Below, in pieces: positions 44,068 to 51,924 of a stretch of 64,000 nt of DNA (position 1 is the first letter of the stretch; every line of letters begins with the position of its first letter). The DNA comes from Thiothrix eikelboomii. Lineage in GTDB: Bacteria > Pseudomonadota > Gammaproteobacteria > Thiotrichales > Thiotrichaceae. The notes under the pieces are model-generated. The model saw only the letters and a program-made list of their open reading frames with translations. It ran no database searches and was not told the DNA's origin. The position numbers and the translations under genes are program-made. The stretch is taken from NCBI RefSeq assembly GCF_900167255.1, contig NZ_FUYB01000020.1, forward strand, positions 1-64,000, in the 5' to 3' direction.

Positions 44068-44760
44068 ATGCCATACCTTAAAAAAGTCATTCCACAACCT
44101 GAGCCTATTGATTGCCGTATTTTGACCGCAGCGCTTGATCTCTTCGTTCAACACGGTTATCACAATATTTCTATCCATGAAATTCAAAAGCAAGCGCAGG
44201 TCAGTATTGGCTCAATTTATAATTATTTTGGGGGTAAAGAAGGGGTAGCACGCGCTCTGTATCAACATATCCTCCATGAGTTAGATCAGGCAGTGGATGA
44301 TGCGATTGCTGAGGGTGGCTCACCCGTAGAGCAGTGTAAGCGGGTGATTGCTGACCTATTTGCTTATACGGAATCCCACCGGAATATTATTGCTTTTGCT
44401 TTCCACCCCAAACACGCTGAATTCCTACCAGAAGAGCCGCAGCCATCTGATTCCTCGGCTTTTATTAAGATGCGAGCTATTGTGCAGCAGGGTATGGAAT
44501 GTGGCGAGTTTCGACAAATGGATACTTGGGTCGCGGCCTCGGCAATGTTTGGTGGGGCGATCCGCATGATTCAATTGCGCTTAGAAGGAAAAATCGAACG
44601 CCCTTTAATTGAATATCTCGATGAGGTCTTATTAACCGCTAAAATCGGTTTATGTAAGGCTGTACCGACTCTAGTCACTAGCCCTGCTAATTTATATACC
44701 GATACCCTGAATCTCAATCAGTCAAGTCCAAGCCTTGCAACCACTGAGGCGGCCGCTTAG
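44068..44760 (+). CDS. TetR/AcrR-family transcriptional regulator
   Basis: This 230-aa protein has an N-terminal TetR helix-turn-helix (about 15-62): LTAALDLFVQHGYHNISIHEIQKQ then VSIGSIYNYFGGKEGVARAL. The C-terminal ligand domain (about 80-205) ends in a polar tail. It lies 45 bases after the SoxYZ-like gene, same strand. The palindromes at the xoxF and frmA promoters have the size and symmetry of TetR operators, and this is the only TetR in the window. It is therefore the likely C1 regulator. The inducer is unknown; formaldehyde or a glutathione adduct would be plausible. Confidence 0.9.
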   Translation: MPYLKKVIPQPEPIDCRILTAALDLFVQHGYHNISIHEIQKQAQVSIGSIYNYFGGKEGVARALYQHILHELDQAVDDAIAEGGSPVEQCKRVIADLFAYTESHRNIIAFAFHPKHAEFLPEEPQPSDSSAFIKMRAIVQQGMECGEFRQMDTWVAASAMFGGAIRMIQLRLEGKIERPLIEYLDEVLLTAKIGLCKAVPTLVTSPANLYTDTLNLNQSSPSLATTEAAA

Positions 44761-44778
44761 CTGAGTGCTTGGCCGCCT
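44747..44778. terminator. convergent terminator hairpin
   Basis: AGGCGGCC (44747-44754) pairs with GGCCGCCT (44771-44778) over a 16-base loop. The stem overlaps the 3' end of the TetR gene and precedes the 3' end of the convergent fghA. No long T-run follows. Confidence 0.45.
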
Positions 44779-44792
44779 TGACGATGGGTAAG

Positions 44793-45641
44793 CTAACGCC
44801 TTAAGCCTAAGACTTGAGCATGGTAAGCGATATGTTCGCCAATGAATGAACCAATGAAATGGTAACTATGATCATAGCCTTCTTGCATTCGAAGCCGTAG
44901 CGGTAGCTCCATCAGTTTACAGGCTGCTTTCAAGTTTTCTGGCAGCAATTGCCCTGCATCCAGAAATTCATCGGCTGTTCCTTGGTCCACTAAGATTTCG
45001 GTCGGTATTTGTGCTCCGGCTTTAATCAAGCAAACCGCGTCATATTGTTCCCATAAAGCACGCTCTTCCCCGAGATACAGCGAAAAGCAAGCCAAACCCC
45101 ACGGGCTAAGGCTAGGATTGCAAATCGGTGCAAAGGCTGAAACGGAGCGATACATGCCCGGATTGCGTAAGGCACAGACGAGAGCACCATGTCCACCCAT
45201 CGAATGCCCACTAATCGAGCGAATACCCGGCAATAAGGGTAAGTGCTCTTCGACGAGTGCAGGTAACTCGCGGGTAATATAGGCATCCATTTGGTAGTTT
45301 TCTGCCCAAGGTGCTTGCGTGGCATTCACATAAAATCCAGCCCCTTTACCTTGATCATAGCGCTCGGGAATATCTGGTACCGAGTCACCTCGTGGGCTGG
45401 TATCAGGAATAATCAAGGCAATGCCATAGTCGGCAGCATAGCGTTGAGCACCCGCTTTGACGCGGAAATTATCATCTGTACAGGTTAAGCCTGACAGCCA
45501 ATACAGTGCAGGGACGCGCTGTGTAGCAGCCTGAGGAGGCAAATAAACTGAGAAAGTCATCTCACACTGACAGGTATTAGCATAATGGGTATAGCGATTT
45601 AGATAGCCACCCCATTCTTTGATTTGTTCGATCTGCTTCAT
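44793..45641 (-). CDS. fghA: S-formylglutathione hydrolase
   Basis: This 282-aa cytosolic esterase-D type hydrolase releases formate and glutathione from S-formylglutathione. The alpha/beta-hydrolase nucleophile Ser is in SISGHSMGGHGALVCALRNPG. The oxyanion and N-terminal segments are LPALYWLSGLTCTDDNF and PDTSPRG. The charge-relay Asp is in VDQGTADEFL, and His in GYDHSYHFIGSFIGEH. It follows frmA by 9 bases, the standard pair in glutathione-dependent formaldehyde oxidation. Confidence 0.95.
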   Translation of the reverse strand: MKQIEQIKEWGGYLNRYTHYANTCQCEMTFSVYLPPQAATQRVPALYWLSGLTCTDDNFRVKAGAQRYAADYGIALIIPDTSPRGDSVPDIPERYDQGKGAGFYVNATQAPWAENYQMDAYITRELPALVEEHLPLLPGIRSISGHSMGGHGALVCALRNPGMYRSVSAFAPICNPSLSPWGLACFSLYLGEERALWEQYDAVCLIKAGAQIPTEILVDQGTADEFLDAGQLLPENLKAACKLMELPLRLRMQEGYDHSYHFIGSFIGEHIAYHAQVLGLRR

Positions 45642-45650
45642 GCCGCCTCC

Positions 45651-46760
45651 TTAGAAAATAATCACAGAGCGAATACTTTCACCCTCATGCATCAGGTCAA
45701 AAGCACGGTTAATATCTTCTAAGGGCATGGTATGTGTCACCATCCGATCGAGTTCAATATCACCCTGCAGATAACGATCAACATAACCGGGTAGTTCAGT
45801 ACGCCCTTTGACTCCACCAAAAGCGGTGCCTTTCCAAGTACGCCCTGTGACTAATTGGAAGGGTCGAGTAGAAATTTCCTGACCTGCCCCTGCAACCCCA
45901 ATAATAGTCGAAACGCCCCAACCCATATGGGTACATTCTAAGGCTTCGCGCATGACGTGCACATTGCCGATGCATTCAAACGAGTAATCGACGCCACCAT
46001 GGGTCATTTCTTTAATCGCATCCGTGACTGAGCCAGTGATTCCTTTAGGATTTACAAAATCAGTAGCTCCTAAAGCTTGGGCAATCGGCCATTTATCAGG
46101 ATTAATGTCTACCGCGATAATCCGTCCTGCTTGTGCCATCACTGCACCTTGAATGCAGGACAAACCAATACCACCCAAGCCAAAGATAGCAACGGTAGCG
46201 CCGGGGTGAACTTTAGCGGTATTCAACACCGCTCCAATCCCTGTCGTGACGCCACAACCTAATAGGCAAACTTTATCCAATGGAGCGGTGGGGTTGATTT
46301 TAGCGAGGGCGATTTCTGGAACAACGGTATATTCTGAGAAGGTCGAGCAACCCATATAATGATAAATGGCTTGTCCATTTTTTGAGAAACGGCGCGTACC
46401 ATCAGGCATGTATCCCGTCCAAACGGTCGATGCAATCGACTGGCAAAGATTCGATTTAGTGGAGAGACAATATTCACAAACACCGCATTCTGGAATATAC
46501 AAAGGAATGACATGATCGCCGGGTTTTAAACCTTTAACTTCAGGGCCGCATTCAACGACTTCACAGCCACCTTCATGGCCAAGGATGCAGGGGAAGGCGC
46601 CTTCTGGATCATCACCGGATAAAGTGAAAGCATCGGTATGGCAAACGCCCGAGGCATGAACTTTGAGGAGTACTTCACCTGAACGAGGCCCTTCAACTTC
46701 AACCTCTTCAATTTCTAATGGTTTTTTGGGTTCCCAAGCGACGGCGGCTTTACATTTCAT
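45651..46760 (-). CDS. frmA: S-(hydroxymethyl)glutathione dehydrogenase (class III alcohol dehydrogenase)
   Basis: This 369-aa zinc enzyme converts S-hydroxymethylglutathione and NAD+ to S-formylglutathione. Catalytic zinc ligands are in [13 protein letters not shown] (Cys, His) and [13 protein letters not shown]. Structural zinc cysteines are in [15 protein letters not shown]. The nucleotide fold is [17 protein letters not shown]. It is first gene of frmA-fghA. Upstream lies the same TetR-type palindrome found at xoxF, so formaldehyde detoxification and methanol oxidation are probably switched on together. Confidence 0.95.
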   Translation of the reverse strand: MKCKAAVAWEPKKPLEIEEVEVEGPRSGEVLLKVHASGVCHTDAFTLSGDDPEGAFPCILGHEGGCEVVECGPEVKGLKPGDHVIPLYIPECGVCEYCLSTKSNLCQSIASTVWTGYMPDGTRRFSKNGQAIYHYMGCSTFSEYTVVPEIALAKINPTAPLDKVCLLGCGVTTGIGAVLNTAKVHPGATVAIFGLGGIGLSCIQGAVMAQAGRIIAVDINPDKWPIAQALGATDFVNPKGITGSVTDAIKEMTHGGVDYSFECIGNVHVMREALECTHMGWGVSTIIGVAGAGQEISTRPFQLVTGRTWKGTAFGGVKGRTELPGYVDRYLQGDIELDRMVTHTMPLEDINRAFDLMHEGESIRSVIIF

Positions 46761-46828
46761 AAGAGTAGCTCCTTATTAGTTAGAGAAGGATAAAGTCTAT
46801 TATAGACTGATGGCTGCTTAAACTGATT

Positions 46829-46858
46829 AAGCTAGAATGAATGTTCATTTCTGTCAAT
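46829..46858 (-). promoter_or_regulatory. frmA promoter with the same TetR-type operator as xoxF
   Basis: On the minus strand TTGACA (46852-46857), 17 bases, then TAGCTT (46829-46834) point to frmA with a leader of about 65 bases. The spacer contains AATGAACATTCATT (46836-46849). The 26-base block 46833-46858 is identical to 43094-43119 except one base. It also lies 24 bases before the divergent gene at 46882. Confidence 0.6.
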
Positions 46859-46881
46859 CTCTTTCAAGAGGATAGTCCTCG

Positions 46882-47307
46882 ATGTTGCAAGGATTAAGTG
46901 CTCAGGGTTTGCGGGTTCTTAAATATCTGTGGGTAGCTCCGGTTACGGTATTATTTTTACCTTTGGCTTGGTTAGCAAGTTGCACCGGGGGAGCTTATGC
47001 GCTGCATTCCGGTGTCTTAGAAATTTGGGGTGGCAAATTAGGACAGGGCTTAAATCGAGGTTTGCCCTTATTGGGGGCTGTGGCGGCGATTACCTTAGGG
47101 CATATTGTGATCGGTATCTCGCCTGATTATCTGAATCGAACCCGAGTGCATGAACGTGAGCATGTACGCCAATTTGAACGCTGGGGATTTTTCTTCCCTT
47201 TGATCTATTTGGCGGCAGGTTTGTGGGTACTCAGCCAAGGTAAATGTTTTTATTTAGATAACCCATTTGAGCGTGCAGCTCGACGAGCTGAAGGTCGTTT
47301 AGAATGA
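46882..47307 (+). CDS. small membrane protein with HExxH motif
   Basis: This 141-aa protein has TM segments at about 14-35, 60-80 and 105-120. A conserved-looking polar block TRVHEREHVRQFERWG (about 92-107) contains HEREH, the zinc-binding HExxH pattern of metalloproteases. A second Glu, in DNPFERAARRAE, may complete a site. I do not recognise a named family. The GGAT/GAGG-like leader is weak. It lies between the frmA operator and fhs, and shares the divergent control region, so co-regulation with C1 genes is possible. A structural rather than catalytic role cannot be excluded. Confidence 0.6.
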   Translation: MLQGLSAQGLRVLKYLWVAPVTVLFLPLAWLASCTGGAYALHSGVLEIWGGKLGQGLNRGLPLLGAVAAITLGHIVIGISPDYLNRTRVHEREHVRQFERWGFFFPLIYLAAGLWVLSQGKCFYLDNPFERAARRAEGRLE

Positions 47308-47319
47308 TGAGTCTCTACT

Positions 47320-47339
47320 TTGATTGACTGTTCAATCAA
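47320..47339. promoter_or_regulatory. palindrome upstream of fhs
   Basis: TTGATTGA-CTGT-TCAATCAA is a perfect 8-bp inverted repeat with a 4-base spacer, 55 bases before the fhs start. TATAGT (47354-47359) downstream could be a -10 box, with TTCAAT (47331-47336) as -35 at 17 bases, so the palindrome would overlap the -35. It differs from the TetR operator. A terminator for the preceding gene is less likely because no T-run follows. Confidence 0.45.
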
Positions 47340-47393
47340 TAAAATTTTAAGTGTATAGTGAGGCTCATCCATACCACCACAGGATCGAGTCTG

Positions 47394-49067
47394 ATGTCTA
47401 ACAGCGATATTGATATTGCCCGTGCCGCTAAACCGTTAGCGATTAAAAAAATTGGCGAAAACTTAGATATTCCTTGGGAAGTTCTCAGCCCTTTTGGACA
47501 TAGCAAAGCCAAAATTAACCTCGACTTTATTAACAGCTTGCAAGATAAACCGAATGGTAAATTGATCTTGGTGACTGCCATTAGCCCCACGCCTGCGGGT
47601 GAGGGTAAGACTACGACTACCGTCGGTTTAGGTGATGCGCTGAACTATATTGGTAAAAAAGCAGCCATTTGCTTACGTGAGCCAAGCCTTGGGCCTTGTT
47701 TTGGAATGAAAGGGGGGGCTGCAGGCGGAGGTTATGCACAAGTCATTCCGATGGAGGATATTAATTTACATTTCACGGGTGATTTCCATGCGATTACTTC
47801 AGCGCATAATTTGTTAGCTGCCTTGATTGATAACCATATTCACTGGGGCAATGAACTACACATTGATGCACGGCGGGTGACTTGGAAGCGCGTGATGGAT
47901 ATGAATGATCGTGCACTTCGCAATATTGTCAGCTCATTAGGTGGTGCTGCCAATGGTTATCCGCGTGAAGATGGTTTTGATATTACGGTGGCTTCTGAGG
48001 TGATGGCTATTCTCTGTTTAGCCACTAGCTTAGAGGATCTACGCAAGCGCCTAGGCAATATTATTATCGGTGTTAATCGTCAAAAGCAGCCCGTTCGTGC
48101 CCGTGATTTGCAAGCCGATGGCGCAATGGCGGCTCTCTTAAAAGATGCTTTACAACCTAATTTGGTACAAACCTTAGAAAATAATCCAGCCTTTATTCAT
48201 GGCGGTCCGTTTGCCAATATTGCGCATGGTTGTAACTCTGTAATGGCCACGAAAACAGCTTTAAAATTAGCTGATTATGTAGTCACAGAAGCAGGCTTTG
48301 GTGCAGACCTAGGTGCCGAGAAGTTCTTTGATATTAAATGCCGCAAAGCCAAGTTATCGCCTGCTGCTGCTGTGATCGTAGCAACAGTGCGAGCTTTAAA
48401 AATGAATGGCGGAATTGCCTTTACCGAGGTGGGTCAAGAAAATGTCGAAGCGGTAAAAAAAGGTTGTGCCAACTTAGCGCGGCATATTCGTAATGTGAAA
48501 AGCTTTGGCGTACCGGTGGTGGTGGGGATCAATCGTTTTAATACCGATACGGATGCTGAATTGGCCGCGATTAGAGAATCAGCAGCTGCTTATGGTGTCG
48601 AGGCTATCGTGTGTACGCATTGGTCAGACGGTGGAAAGGGCGCTGAACAGTTAGCTCATAAAGTCGTTGCTCTAGCCGAGAGTGGAGCCAGTCAGTTTGC
48701 GCCGCTGTATGATGATAGTTTATCGCTGTGGCAGAAGGTACGAACGATTGCGACTCAACTGTATGGTGCGGATGATATTATTGCCGATAAAAAAGTCCGT
48801 GCTGAATTTGCTCGGTTTGAAGAGGAGGGATTTGGCCATTTACCCGTGTGTATCGCCAAAACTCAATACAGCTTTTCCACCGATCCACAATTACGGGGTG
48901 CGCCCAGTGGGCATATGGTGGGGATTCGTGAGCTGCGTTTAGCTGCAGGTGCTGAGTTTGTGGTCGTGATTTGCGGCGATATTATGACCATGCCGGGTTT
49001 ACCAAGATTGCCAGCGGCCAATCAGATTGGGATTAACGCACAAGGGCAGATTGAAGGTTTATTTTAG
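47394..49067 (+). CDS. fhs: formate-tetrahydrofolate ligase
   Basis: This protein has 557 aa from ATG 47394 (AGGA 9 bases upstream); a start 36 bases earlier adds unneeded residues. It joins formate to tetrahydrofolate using ATP. The P-loop is in [18 protein letters not shown]. Further family blocks are [38 protein letters not shown] and the C-terminal [18 protein letters not shown]. In this neighbourhood it would feed formate from the frmA-fghA route into the folate C1 pool for biosynthesis. Confidence 0.95.
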   Translation: MSNSDIDIARAAKPLAIKKIGENLDIPWEVLSPFGHSKAKINLDFINSLQDKPNGKLILVTAISPTPAGEGKTTTTVGLGDALNYIGKKAAICLREPSLGPCFGMKGGAAGGGYAQVIPMEDINLHFTGDFHAITSAHNLLAALIDNHIHWGNELHIDARRVTWKRVMDMNDRALRNIVSSLGGAANGYPREDGFDITVASEVMAILCLATSLEDLRKRLGNIIIGVNRQKQPVRARDLQADGAMAALLKDALQPNLVQTLENNPAFIHGGPFANIAHGCNSVMATKTALKLADYVVTEAGFGADLGAEKFFDIKCRKAKLSPAAAVIVATVRALKMNGGIAFTEVGQENVEAVKKGCANLARHIRNVKSFGVPVVVGINRFNTDTDAELAAIRESAAAYGVEAIVCTHWSDGGKGAEQLAHKVVALAESGASQFAPLYDDSLSLWQKVRTIATQLYGADDIIADKKVRAEFARFEEEGFGHLPVCIAKTQYSFSTDPQLRGAPSGHMVGIRELRLAAGAEFVVVICGDIMTMPGLPRLPAANQIGINAQGQIEGLF

Positions 49068-49079
49068 CGTTTGAGTCAC

Positions 49080-49110
49080 CATCAGCCGAGTTAAAAACTC
49101 GGCTGATGGG
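49080..49110. terminator. bidirectional terminator hairpin between fhs and the transglycosylase gene
   Basis: CCATCAGCCGAGTT and AACTCGGCTGATGG form a perfect 14-bp stem with loop AAA. It lies midway between the convergent stops at 49067 and 49131. It has no clear T-run, but the stem is very strong. Confidence 0.7.
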
Positions 49111-49130
49111 AGTAAGTTTCAAGACTGGGT

Positions 49131-49934
49131 TTATTTCAAACGTAGGGTTTGCCCTGCTTGTAAGTGATAAGGTAAGGTAAGTTTATTCAAACGAATCAGA
49201 CGTTTAACCGGAACCCCAGTTTGGCGCATGACCTCATACACGGTATACCCCGGTTTTACTTTAAACCCGCTAGTACGAACTTTTGAGGCATCAGCGGTGC
49301 GATGTTTAACTTTTTCTGACCAAGGCAACACACTGATGTCTGCTTGAGTAAGTTTTAGACTCGTTTTACCTCTTTTTTTGCTGCTGGTCGTTAGGGTTTC
49401 AGCTTTAGCTTTGAGCAGGCGTGGAGTCGATTTGCCGCCTCTAAATTTTCCATACGCACTCATCACTTTGCTGACATAGTAATGGTTACGAATTTTTCCA
49501 CCGGGACGCACATTGCCTTCGCCCGCATTATAAGCCGCGACGGTACGGCTTAAATCTCCGTCATAACGGGCTAATAAGTAGCTTAAATATTTCGTACCTG
49601 CATGCACATTTTGCCAAGCACTGTAGCCATTTTTCAGATTAAAGCGGCGTGCAGTGGCAGGCATCAATTGCATTAAGCCTTTTTCACCTGAACTGCCTCG
49701 GGCGGTTTTTTTAAAACAGCTCTCAACCGTGATCACTGCTTTGACTAAATCTTCTTTAACGCCATATTTTTGTGCTGCTGAGCGGATCGACTGATCATAA
49801 GGATCAGCTTTTTTTTCTAAAGTTTCTTTGCTCAACACTTGGCAACCAGCGGCGGTGGCCGTCTGGAAACTTTGGGTGAACACAAAAGCGGTAGCCAGTA
49901 CAAAGCTAGCCGTGTAAGGGTTTAACTTATCCAT
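49131..49934 (-). CDS. lytic transglycosylase with SLT and LysM domains
   Basis: This 267-aa secreted enzyme has a signal peptide (about 1-29) and an SLT domain (about 50-160). The catalytic Glu is in KAVITVESCFKKTARGSSGEKGLMQLMPATA in the usual order (E-S then G-x-x-G-L-M-Q), with VAAYNAGEGNVRPGG. A Lys-rich linker follows, then a C-terminal LysM-type domain (about 220-267) with PGYTVYEVMRQTGVPVKRL. It cleaves peptidoglycan, forming anhydro-muropeptides. It is a single gene. Confidence 0.9.
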   Translation of the reverse strand: MDKLNPYTASFVLATAFVFTQSFQTATAAGCQVLSKETLEKKADPYDQSIRSAAQKYGVKEDLVKAVITVESCFKKTARGSSGEKGLMQLMPATARRFNLKNGYSAWQNVHAGTKYLSYLLARYDGDLSRTVAAYNAGEGNVRPGGKIRNHYYVSKVMSAYGKFRGGKSTPRLLKAKAETLTTSSKKRGKTSLKLTQADISVLPWSEKVKHRTADASKVRTSGFKVKPGYTVYEVMRQTGVPVKRLIRLNKLTLPYHLQAGQTLRLK

Positions 49935-50061
49935 AAGTTCTCTCTGCTTAAAAATAAAACTAGTATTCGCTAATGAATTTGCTTAAGTATTACGAATACC
50001 TATCATCTTTTTAATAATCAATTGCTTAAGATGCAAATAGAGATTGTTAAGCTGGTATTAA

Positions 50062-50090
50062 GCTTAATGATGAAGATCTAGTCATTAAGC
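50062..50090 (-). terminator. terminator-like hairpin after rapZ
   Basis: GCTTAATGA (50062-50070) and TCATTAAGC (50082-50090) form a perfect 9-bp stem with an 11-base loop, about 85 bases after the rapZ stop in the direction of transcription. A short TTAAT follows on that strand. It probably ends the kdsD-to-rapZ gene run. Confidence 0.45.
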
Positions 50091-50173
50091 CAGTTGCTCT
50101 ACCAACCAAAGATCGGGGAGGGGATGATAAACTAGACAGAAATAAATCACAAATAATCAAGTGCTTATTCTGC

Positions 50174-51034
50174 TTAGCTCAAATAGTTAAGCTCTCGATG
50201 GCGCAGTAGCACACATTCGCCGAGTTTTTGGCGGAAATGTTGATAGAGGGCTTCAGCGATATAAACGGAGCGATGTCGCCCCCCTGTACAGCCAATCGAA
50301 ACCGTTAAATAGGTACGTTGGCAGGATTCTGGATCAGCCATCCATAGCTCTAAAAAATCCTGAATACCTGTATATAATTCGTGCACCCGTGGATGCTGTT
50401 GTAGCCAAGTGATAATGGCGGGGTCACGACCGGTGAGGGGTCGCAATTCAGGTATCCAATAAGGATTAGGCAAGCAACGGACATCAAACACAAAATCAGA
50501 GTCAGAAGGGGCTTCGTGTTTATAGCCAAAGGATTGAAACATGAGCGAGAAATTGCGCAAATGCGCCTCACCTAAGCGGGTGCGCAATAATAGTCCTAGT
50601 TCATAGACATTAGTCTGTGAGGTGTCCACTCGCCAATCGGCCTGCTCTGCCAAGAAGCCTAGCAAGTTTTCTTCTAATTCAATCGCTTTAGCCAGCTCTT
50701 TTTCTTCGTGGATAAGAGGATGGCTGCGACGGGTTTCATTGTAGCGTTTTTGAATAATAGCGCGTTGCGCATAGAGATAAATCAAATGGGTTTTAGGATA
50801 TTGCTGGCGAATCCGTGCGATGGTCATTGGAATTTCTTGCAGACTGGATTTGCCACCACGAATATCAATACCAATCGCTAAGCGCTCTAAGTGGGTGATC
50901 TGTGGGGTTTGAATCAGTGCTTCAATCAGTTGCGAGGGTAGATTATCAATACAGTAATAGCCGGTATCCTCCAAAGTTTGGAGGGCATAACTCTTACCTG
51001 CTCCTGACATTCCGCTAATAATGACGATCTGCAT
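50174..51034 (-). CDS. rapZ: RNase adapter protein RapZ
   Basis: This 286-aa protein has N-terminal Walker A IISGMSGAGKSYALQTLED and the GYYCIDNLPSQLIEAL block. The C-terminal region has the conserved VSIGCTGGRHRSVYIAEAL, which in E. coli RapZ is central to GlmY/GlmZ small RNA binding and glucosamine-6-phosphate sensing. Position after ptsN and rpoN is the conserved one. It lies 11 bases downstream of ptsN. Confidence 0.94.
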   Translation of the reverse strand: MQIVIISGMSGAGKSYALQTLEDTGYYCIDNLPSQLIEALIQTPQITHLERLAIGIDIRGGKSSLQEIPMTIARIRQQYPKTHLIYLYAQRAIIQKRYNETRRSHPLIHEEKELAKAIELEENLLGFLAEQADWRVDTSQTNVYELGLLLRTRLGEAHLRNFSLMFQSFGYKHEAPSDSDFVFDVRCLPNPYWIPELRPLTGRDPAIITWLQQHPRVHELYTGIQDFLELWMADPESCQRTYLTVSIGCTGGRHRSVYIAEALYQHFRQKLGECVLLRHRELNYLS

Positions 51035-51045
51035 GTGGTATCCGC

Positions 51046-51519
51046 TTAGGCGGCAATTTTCTGCTCAAATAACGAGCTTAAATAACTCAAAATAAGTTCC
51101 GGCTCACCCAACTCGAGTAAGGACTTAGCCAAACCTTTACGATTTAAAACGATGGCTAACTCGCTTAACAAGGGTTGATAACTTTCGGCTTGGCCTTTAG
51201 GGACGATCAGCGCCAATAATAAATGCACCGGCTTTTTATCCGGTGTATCCATGTCGATGCTTTCATCTAAAAGTAAGAGGGCTGCTTTAGCATAGCTGAC
51301 TCTTAAAGAGGCATGGGGAAGGACAATGCCATTCCCCAATGCCGTGCTACCCAATTTTTCGCGGGCGATCAGCGCATTAAAAACAGCTTCATTTTCAAAG
51401 CCGTCTTCGTGACCTTCATGGCTGAGCAATGCGGCAAGTTTTTCAAAAGCACGCTTTTTACTCGATAACTCGCGTTCACATACAATTCGATCCGTCGATA
51501 ATAGGGTAACAATATCCAT
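51046..51519 (-). CDS. ptsN: PTS IIA-like nitrogen regulatory protein PtsN
   Basis: This 157-aa protein with a PTS EIIA type 2 domain has the phospho-acceptor His in GNGIVLPHASLRVSYAKAAL. It acts in the nitrogen-related phosphotransferase relay and influences potassium transport and RpoN-linked metabolism. It is preceded by hpf (13-base gap) and followed by rapZ, as in most gammaproteobacteria. No ptsO (NPr) gene follows rapZ here. Confidence 0.93.
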   Translation of the reverse strand: MDIVTLLSTDRIVCERELSSKKRAFEKLAALLSHEGHEDGFENEAVFNALIAREKLGSTALGNGIVLPHASLRVSYAKAALLLLDESIDMDTPDKKPVHLLLALIVPKGQAESYQPLLSELAIVLNRKGLAKSLLELGEPELILSYLSSLFEQKIAA

Positions 51520-51532
51520 CTTTTAGTCTCGT

Positions 51533-51868
51533 TTAATCTGCGGCTTGCAGTTGAATCGTCCGTAGGTTTTCATCACGATGATGATTTTTGAGCTTGTCTT
51601 TGTGTTTCAGCACTTGGCGATCCAGTTTGTCGCAGAGTGCATCAATGGAGGCATACATATTATCTTCTTTAGCATTGGCGTAAATCTGATTACCACTGAC
51701 GTGAATGGTCGCTTCAGCACTATGCAGGGTCTTATTTTCTACTTCCAGAATAACGTGCACATTGAGGACTTGATCAAAATGGCGCTTGATGCGCTCAAAT
51801 TTCTCTTTGATATAGCTATTTAAAGCAGGAGTTACTTCAATGTGATGACCGGTAATTTCTAGTTGCAT
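51533..51868 (-). CDS. hpf: ribosome hibernation-promoting factor (short form)
   Basis: This protein has 111 aa from ATG 51868, supported by AAGGAG 7 bases upstream. An earlier start adds 13 unrelated residues. The sequence opens MQLEITGHHIEVTPALNSYI and carries the HPF/RaiA pattern KEKFERIKRHFDQVLNVHV and MYASIDALCDKLDRQVLKHK. It inactivates ribosomes in stationary phase by promoting dimers. It is the conserved small gene between rpoN and ptsN. Confidence 0.93.
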   Translation of the reverse strand: MQLEITGHHIEVTPALNSYIKEKFERIKRHFDQVLNVHVILEVENKTLHSAEATIHVSGNQIYANAKEDNMYASIDALCDKLDRQVLKHKDKLKNHHRDENLRTIQLQAAD

Positions 51869-51924
51869 GTGCAGACTCCTTAAAACAAGGTCTATAAAAA
51901 TAGCCAACCCCTTAGGGGGCTGAC

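Noticed and set aside
50082-50130. tRNA-like sequence on the minus strand (TTGGTAGAGCAACTGGC)
   Set aside because: It resembles a D-arm, but no matching acceptor stem, D-stem or T-loop is found, and the segment also forms the simple hairpin at 50062-50090.
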